Source of the DNA: Microbacterium salsuginis
GTDB taxonomy: Bacteria; Actinomycetota; Actinomycetes; Actinomycetales; Microbacteriaceae
Direction of reading: 5' to 3'
Assembly: GCF_012524205.1 (NCBI RefSeq)
Contig: NZ_JABACI010000001.1
Location: forward strand, 1,302,001-1,366,000
Length of the DNA stretch: 64,000 bases
The notes under the pieces were generated by a model, which saw only the letters and a program-made list of their open reading frames with translations, searched no databases and was not told the DNA's origin. Position 1 is the first letter of the stretch, and every line of letters begins with the position of its first letter. Below are positions 60,278 through 64,000 of the stretch, one piece after another. The translations under genes and the position numbers were made by a program.

Positions 60278-61261
60278 TCACACGTCGGCTGCGCCGAGCG
60301 CGGTCTCGGCGAGGGCGGCGGAGCGCGCGGCATCCGTCATCCACAGCGGCGTGACGAGGGGACGGATGCCGAGGCCGGCCACGTCGCCGGCGGCGGCCTC
60401 GTCCTCCTCGGCGATGAGCCACACGTCGAGCAGGCCACCGGCGCCGCGCGCACCGTAGTGCGCGGCGACTGCGGCCGCGGACGTCTCGACGCCGATCGCG
60501 GTCAGGCAGACGTCCGCCATGCCCCGCACGACCTTGCCGCCGATGATCGGCGAGACGCCGACGACGCGGGCGGGGGTGCGGGTGAGCGCATCGCGGATTC
60601 CGGGCACCGCGAGGATCGGACCGATCGAGACGACGGGGTTCGACGGCGCGAGGAGCACCACGTCGGCGGCGGCGATGGCTTCGAGCACGCCCGGAGCAGG
60701 TGCGGCCCGGTCGATCCCGGGGTTGTGGAAGCCGGCCGGCGGGAGGGTCGCCCGGTGCCGCGTCCACCACTCCTGGAAGTGAAGGCGCGCGCCGTCTTCG
60801 AGCTCGACGATCGTGTCGACCTCGGCGTCGGTCATCGGCAGCAGGCGAGCGCCGAGGTCCCAGCGGTGCGACATGCGCTCCAGCACGGCGGTCGGTGTCA
60901 GCCCCTCCCTCAGCCATCCGGTGCGAGCCAGGTGAGTTCCGAGGTCCAGATCACCGAGGGTGAACCAGGGCCAGCCGGCGCCCCACTGCTGGAGCTCGTG
61001 GTTCACGCGCTCGCTGTCCCCCCGGCGGCCCCAGCCACGCTCGCTGTCGTTTACGCCGGCGAGCGCGTAGGTCACGGAGTCCACGTCGGGCTGCAGCCGC
61101 ACACCCGAGAGCCAGAGGTCATCGCCGGTGTTGACCACCACGGTGAGGGCGGATGCCGTGTCGTCGTCGCCGCGGGCACGCAGTGCGCCGCGCACGCCGA
61201 GGACGAACTTCGAGCCGCCGACGCCACCGGCGAGCACGACGACGCGGGGCGGGCGGGTCAA
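60278..61261 (-). CDS. fbiA: Phosphoenolpyruvyl/2-phospholactyl transferase of F420 synthesis
   Basis: Joins the activated three-carbon unit to FO, giving dehydro-F420-0 or F420-0. 327 residues. CofD/FbiA features: VVLAGGVGGSKFVLGV (~8-23), VNTGDDLWLSGVRLQPDVDS (~43-62), YALAGVNDSERGWGRRGDS, WFTLGDLDLGTHLART (~98-113), APSNPVVSIGPILAVPGIRDA and SPIIGGKVVRGMA. The start is TTG 61261, which shares TTGA with the hemD stop; a normal start codon further in would cut the AGGVGG motif. It faces the other F420 genes from the opposite strand, downstream of hemD. Confidence 0.93.
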   Translation of the reverse strand: MTRPPRVVVLAGGVGGSKFVLGVRGALRARGDDDTASALTVVVNTGDDLWLSGVRLQPDVDSVTYALAGVNDSERGWGRRGDSERVNHELQQWGAGWPWFTLGDLDLGTHLARTGWLREGLTPTAVLERMSHRWDLGARLLPMTDAEVDTIVELEDGARLHFQEWWTRHRATLPPAGFHNPGIDRAAPAPGVLEAIAAADVVLLAPSNPVVSIGPILAVPGIRDALTRTPARVVGVSPIIGGKVVRGMADVCLTAIGVETSAAAVAAHYGARGAGGLLDVWLIAEEDEAAAGDVAGLGIRPLVTPLWMTDAARSAALAETALGAADV

Positions 61262-62097
61262 CGGCGGTCGGCTCCCGGAAGCGGCAGCGCGCCGGTGCGG
61301 GGCGCGAACTCGTCGGCCGCGTGCGGCAGCGAGAAGGTCGCGACCGCATCGATCAGCGCGTCGACCGTCTGCGTCGGGGCGACGACGTCGACCTCGAGGC
61401 CGGCTCGCTTGGCGTCCTTGGCGGTGCGGGGTCCGATCGCCGCGATCAGCGTCGTCTCGGGCACGTCGGGGAACTGCGCGTGGACCTGCTCGGCGACGGA
61501 CCCGCTCGTGACGAGGATCGCGTTGATGCGGCCGGAGCGCACATCTTCGGCGATGCGCTCGGTGACCGGCACGCCCACGGTCCGGTAGGCCACGACGCTG
61601 CGCACCCGGTGCCCCGCCTCGGAGAGCTTGCGGGTCAGCACGGGCTTGGCGATCTCGCTGCGCAGCGTGAGGATGTCGCGCGCCTCCGGCTCGAGGGCGA
61701 TGAGCTGCTCGGCCATGCCGGCGGCGGAGTTGTCCTGCTCGGGGACGAGGTCGACGCGGTAGCCGACGGCCAGCAGTGCCGCAGCGGTCGTCTCGCCGAC
61801 CGCGGCCACGCGCGTCTTGGGCGGGACGATCGCCCGGTAGGCGTACAGCACGTCCACGGTCGTGGCGCTCGTGACGGTGAGCCAGTCGAAGGCTCCGGCG
61901 GCGAGGTCTGCGAGCGACTGCTCGAGCGCGGCCTGGTCGTTCGTGGGCGCGAAGTTGATGAGCGGCGCGATCACCGGCGTCGCCCCCTGGCGCCGCAGGG
62001 ACGCGGCCACGCCGTCGCCCCACGGCCCGCCTCGGGGCACGAGAACGCGCCAGCCGGTCAAAGGCTTGGCGGTGGGATGCTGCACGCCGGCGTTCAT
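61258..62097 (-). CDS. hemD: Uroporphyrinogen-III synthase
   Basis: Cyclises hydroxymethylbilane with inversion of ring D, in heme and corrin synthesis. 279 residues from ATG 62097. Two similar alpha/beta domains: RVLVPRGGPWGDGVAASLRR (~17-36), FDWLTVTSATTVDVLY (~69-84), VAAVGETTAAALLAVGYRVD (~95-114), then RINAILVTSGSVAEQV (~198-213) and IAAIGPRTAKDAKRAGLEVD (~223-242). An in-frame ATG at 62214 has GAGG seven bases upstream and would add 39 residues without homology, so the start is unsure. It overlaps fbiA by four bases. Confidence 0.9.
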   Translation of the reverse strand: MNAGVQHPTAKPLTGWRVLVPRGGPWGDGVAASLRRQGATPVIAPLINFAPTNDQAALEQSLADLAAGAFDWLTVTSATTVDVLYAYRAIVPPKTRVAAVGETTAAALLAVGYRVDLVPEQDNSAAGMAEQLIALEPEARDILTLRSEIAKPVLTRKLSEAGHRVRSVVAYRTVGVPVTERIAEDVRSGRINAILVTSGSVAEQVHAQFPDVPETTLIAAIGPRTAKDAKRAGLEVDVVAPTQTVDALIDAVATFSLPHAADEFAPRTGALPLPGADRR

Positions 62098-62272
62098 TGG
62101 GTAGCGGTGTTCATGAAGGGGTCGACTCTCGTGGTGCTCAGTCGGCCGCCCAGGACGTTCGAGCAGCCGAAGCGCGATTGAATCGGGTTCGCGCGTCGGC
62201 AGCATACGCACCATTGCACTGCCTCGCCTCCCGAGCATACCCCTCATCGCGAAAGGTGTGATCGGGGGCCGT

Positions 62273-62551
62273 TCAGCGTGTGTACAGGCGGACGACTCCC
62301 CAGACGGCGGCGCCGATCGCCACGGCACCGACGACGACCGCCACGGAGGCGGCGACGGGGTTGCGACGCCGGAACGCGCGTGCCTTGGTCACGCCGTCGT
62401 CGACGGCGATCCCGAGCCGCTTGGGCACGTTGGCCTTCTCTTCGATGGCGGCCAGTGCCGCCTTCAGCTCGGCGCGGGCTTGTTCGACCGGGTCGGCGAT
62501 GCCGAGCGGCACGGCGGTGCGGGGCACCGGCACGGGCGCGTCAGAGCTCAT
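62273..62551 (-). CDS. Small single-span membrane protein (DUF3618-like)
   Basis: A 92-residue protein: a Pro/Val-rich start, a charged amphipathic helix (EQARAELKAALAAIEEKANV, ~23-42), then a basic stretch KARAFRRRNP and one membrane span (AASVAVVVGAVAIGAAVWGV, ~67-86). That layout recalls DUF3618-type proteins found beside YtxH and holin-like genes, as here. Role unknown, probably envelope stress or membrane organisation. The ATG lies eleven bases inside the end of the holin-like gene, so the two are translationally linked. Confidence 0.8.
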   Translation of the reverse strand: MSSDAPVPVPRTAVPLGIADPVEQARAELKAALAAIEEKANVPKRLGIAVDDGVTKARAFRRRNPVAASVAVVVGAVAIGAAVWGVVRLYTR

Positions 62552-62942
62552 CGCGCACCTCCTTCACATCCTGGGCGATCGACTGGGCGGGGTTCTGGCG
62601 CTTGCCGATCTTGCGGAAGCGGAGGATGCCGAGCAGCGCCAGGAAGACGGCGACGATCAGCATCGCGAAGAAGACGACGAGCGCCGACAGCCACACCGGC
62701 CACCACGACGACAGGCCGGCGATGGCCCAGGTTCCCAGCGCGGGCACCGACCAGAAGAGCACGAACAGAGCGGCGAACACCCACAGGGCACCCCAGCCAC
62801 CGTCCTTCGCGGTGCGCGAGAGCCACACCTTGGCGGCGTCGATCTCGGCGATGACGAGGTTGCGGATGAGTTCCGGGATCTCGCCGAGCAGGGTCAGCAG
62901 ACCGTCATCCGCGCGGTCGCGGAATCCACGCGGCGTCGTCAT
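62541..62942 (-). CDS. Holin-superfamily-like membrane protein (Phage_holin_3_6 type)
   Basis: A 133-residue membrane protein. An amphipathic N-terminal helix (LLTLLGEIPELIRNLVIAEI, ~15-34) leads to two long spans (WGALWVFAALFVLFWSVPAL, ~49-68, and VWLSALVVFFAMLIVAVFLA, ~82-101), then a basic tail RKIGKRQNPAQSIAQDVKEV. Despite the family name there are no phage genes here; the actinobacterial version is a chromosomal envelope protein. ATG 62942 starts one base after the stop of the YtxH-like gene, with GGCGGAGC just upstream. Middle gene of a three-gene unit. Confidence 0.87.
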   Translation of the reverse strand: MTTPRGFRDRADDGLLTLLGEIPELIRNLVIAEIDAAKVWLSRTAKDGGWGALWVFAALFVLFWSVPALGTWAIAGLSSWWPVWLSALVVFFAMLIVAVFLALLGILRFRKIGKRQNPAQSIAQDVKEVRDEL

Positions 62943-62943
62943 G

Positions 62944-63330
62944 TCATGCTCCGCCACGACCGTCGGAGGCGTCGTCCACGGCCTCGTCGACGGCGTCCTT
63001 CACGGCCGACGCCGACTTCTTGGCGGCCTGGCCGACGTCGTCGGCCGATTCCTCGCCCGCCTTGATCGCGGCATCCAGTTTCTGCCCGGGAGTGCCCTTC
63101 GAACCGGCGGCCTGCGCGACCTTCACTGCCGAGTCCCACAGGGTGGAGGGAAGCGCCATCGCCTGCGTCTTGGCGAAGTCCTTGACCTTGCCGACCTGCT
63201 CCTGCACCGGGTCGAGGTTCCAGACCTTGAGCCACTGGGCCTTGATCTGCTCATAGCGTTCCCGGCCGGCGCGCGTGCCGAGCACGTATCCGATGGCGAT
63301 TCCGACGACGAGTCCTGCTTTGCCCCTCAT
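62944..63330 (-). CDS. YtxH-like membrane-anchored protein
   Basis: A 128-residue protein with an N-terminal glycine-zipper span KAGLVVGIAIGYVLGTRAGRER (~4-25), the hallmark of YtxH-type proteins, followed by a long charged amphipathic region (~26-128) rich in Ala, Lys, Asp and Glu that should form a coiled helix at the membrane. AGGAGACC precedes ATG 63330. TACCCT at 63378-63373 is the likely -10 box, giving a leader of about 35 bases. First gene of a YtxH / holin-like / DUF3618-like unit that runs toward hemD. Its function is unknown; relatives respond to stress. Confidence 0.87.
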   Translation of the reverse strand: MRGKAGLVVGIAIGYVLGTRAGRERYEQIKAQWLKVWNLDPVQEQVGKVKDFAKTQAMALPSTLWDSAVKVAQAAGSKGTPGQKLDAAIKAGEESADDVGQAAKKSASAVKDAVDEAVDDASDGRGGA

Positions 63331-63401
63331 TGGGGTCTCCTCACACTCGGTGATGCACCTGACGATCTCCCCAGGGTAGCCCTGTATTCCGATTCCGGCA
63401 T

Positions 63402-63420
63402 CCGCCCTTGACACGGGCGG
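63402..63420 (-). terminator. Short hairpin after the protoporphyrinogen-oxidase-like gene
   Basis: GGGCGG (63415-63420) pairs with CCGCCC (63402-63407) across seven bases, eleven bases past the stop of the leftward gene. There is no T tract; a weak terminator ahead of the next promoter. Confidence 0.5.
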
Positions 63421-63431
63421 AAAGAGCGCAC

Positions 63432-64000
63432 TCACGCTCGCGCGTCGGCCCCGAAGAGCAGTGCGCGGCGCAGCCGATCGGCCTGGTCCTGGGCGTCGGA
63501 GACGACCTGCGCGAGCCCGCTGCCCGACAGCCACGCCCCGACGGCCGCGACTCCGTTCGCGCGGGAGATCCGGCTCCGCACCGCTGAGGCGGCGTCGAGC
63601 CGGCCCCGCGCCGACGCGGGCGGCGCGAGCGTGAACCGTGCCCGGTGCGCACCCACGAGGCGATCGGCGCCGAGCGTCACGCCGAGGAGGGCGGATGCTT
63701 CGGCCAGGGCCAGTTCCGCAGCATCCGCGTCGTCCAGATCCGCCGTCGCGGGCGGGTCATCGGGGGCACCGAAGGCGACGCGCACCACGTGACGCCCCGG
63801 ACCCGTCGCCTGCGCGAGCCACGGCCACCGCGCGGTGTCGTGCGCCACGCCGACGGCTCGATACGCGCCCGGCACCGCGTGCACGTGCACGCCGCGCGAC
63901 GCCGCGTCGAGTTCGGATCCGTCGACGACCAGGGTCACGACCTCGCGAGCGATGCCCGCCGGCACGGCCGATTCGACGGCTTCGTCCGCGAGAAGGCCGG
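63432..64000 (-). CDS. Protoporphyrinogen/coproporphyrinogen oxidase-like, C-terminus only
   Basis: The last ~190 residues of a flavoprotein that would dehydrogenate a porphyrinogen in heme synthesis; the N-terminal FAD domain lies beyond the right edge. Seen are a substrate-domain segment EVVTLVVDGSELDAASRGVH, VRVAFGAPDD, and the closing VAAVGAWLSGSGLAQVVSDAQDQADRL (here in two parts), which corresponds to the GxGxxxC/V last FAD-contact helix of this family. The distance to hemD and the usual hem gene grouping support it, but the conserved core is outside the window, so a general amine-oxidase-type flavoprotein remains possible. Confidence 0.65.
   Translation of the reverse strand, partial: GLLADEAVESAVPAGIAREVVTLVVDGSELDAASRGVHVHAVPGAYRAVGVAHDTARWPWLAQATGPGRHVVRVAFGAPDDPPATADLDDADAAELALAEASALLGVTLGADRLVGAHRARFTLAPPASARGRLDAASAVRSRISRANGVAAVGAWLSGSGLAQVVSDAQDQADRLRRALLFGADARA

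Noticed and set aside
62098..62214. An upstream ATG for hemD with a fair ribosome-binding site
   Set aside because: It would add 39 residues with no similarity to HemD. Kept as an alternative only, because the RBS is better than at 62097.
62541..62942. A prophage remnant, from the holin-family name
   Set aside because: The neighbours are YtxH-like and DUF3618-like chromosomal genes; no other phage gene is present.
1..64000. tRNA, rRNA, CRISPR arrays, transposases, integrases or attachment sites
   Set aside because: No tRNA T-loop pattern, no regularly spaced repeats and no recombinase motifs were found on either strand, so nothing marks a mobile island.

Overview
The window is about 70% G+C. 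Small, tightly packed genes are joined by 4-base stop/start overlaps, and many genes have a TANNNT box 6-7 bases before the start codon and no ribosome-binding site. Together with the gene content (methylcitrate cycle, coenzyme F420 genes, LAXTG cell-wall sorting, a YkoEDC-type thiamine transporter under a TPP riboswitch) this points to a high-GC actinobacterium, most probably Microbacteriaceae and plausibly Microbacterium. It reads as ordinary chromosome: I see no tRNA, rRNA, CRISPR array, insertion sequence, phage or plasmid genes. All names rest on motifs and family resemblance read from the sequence; no database search was possible.

Layout. 1-9300: end of an acyl-CoA dehydrogenase, a large secreted and wall-anchored 5'-nucleotidase, a TetR/PEP-utilising enzyme pair, and small stress-type genes. 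9311-15453: a 1909-residue secreted amylase-pullulanase with LacI-type operators, then a 413-base regulatory gap with three iterated dyads. 15454-22419: an NAD(P)-binding oxidoreductase, a thiolase, and the propionate (2-methylcitrate) operon gntR-prpD-prpB-prpC-thioesterase. 22590-29190: an ABC drug-type exporter with its regulator, RNase H, VOC and Nudix proteins, and an aldo/keto reductase divergent from a LysR regulator. 29306-36766: a heterodimeric ABC exporter, rlmN, acetyltransferase, LysE-type exporter and HAD phosphatase. 36782-41515: a fatty-acid or branched-acid oxidation operon (two SDRs and an enoyl-CoA hydratase), DUF488, an aminoglycoside-phosphotransferase-like kinase and an SRPBCC protein. 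41589-44600: the riboswitch-controlled ECF transporter. 44640-53196: a D,D-carboxypeptidase, a J-domain/NERD protein, membrane proteins, a 3-hydroxyisobutyryl-CoA hydrolase, and an ABC exporter whose ATPase carries a long acidic tail. 53300-61261: the F420 region (fbiC, a Baeyer-Villiger-type monooxygenase, fgd, fbiD, a cupin, and fbiA on the other strand). 61258-64000: hemD, three small membrane-stress genes and the end of a protoporphyrinogen-oxidase-like gene.

The most interesting signal is in fbiC. The CofG half has its radical-SAM cysteines, but the CofH half has lost the whole CX3CX2C segment, and a 61-base palindromic element sits in frame in the linker just before that half. Related hairpin elements lie between other convergent genes, and a second repeat family supplies the stop codon of prpB and an in-frame insert in a CoA hydrolase. 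A hexamer, GGATGC/GCATCC, recurs throughout genes and terminator stems well above what base composition predicts. Several unassigned dyad operators complete the list of items worth checking.
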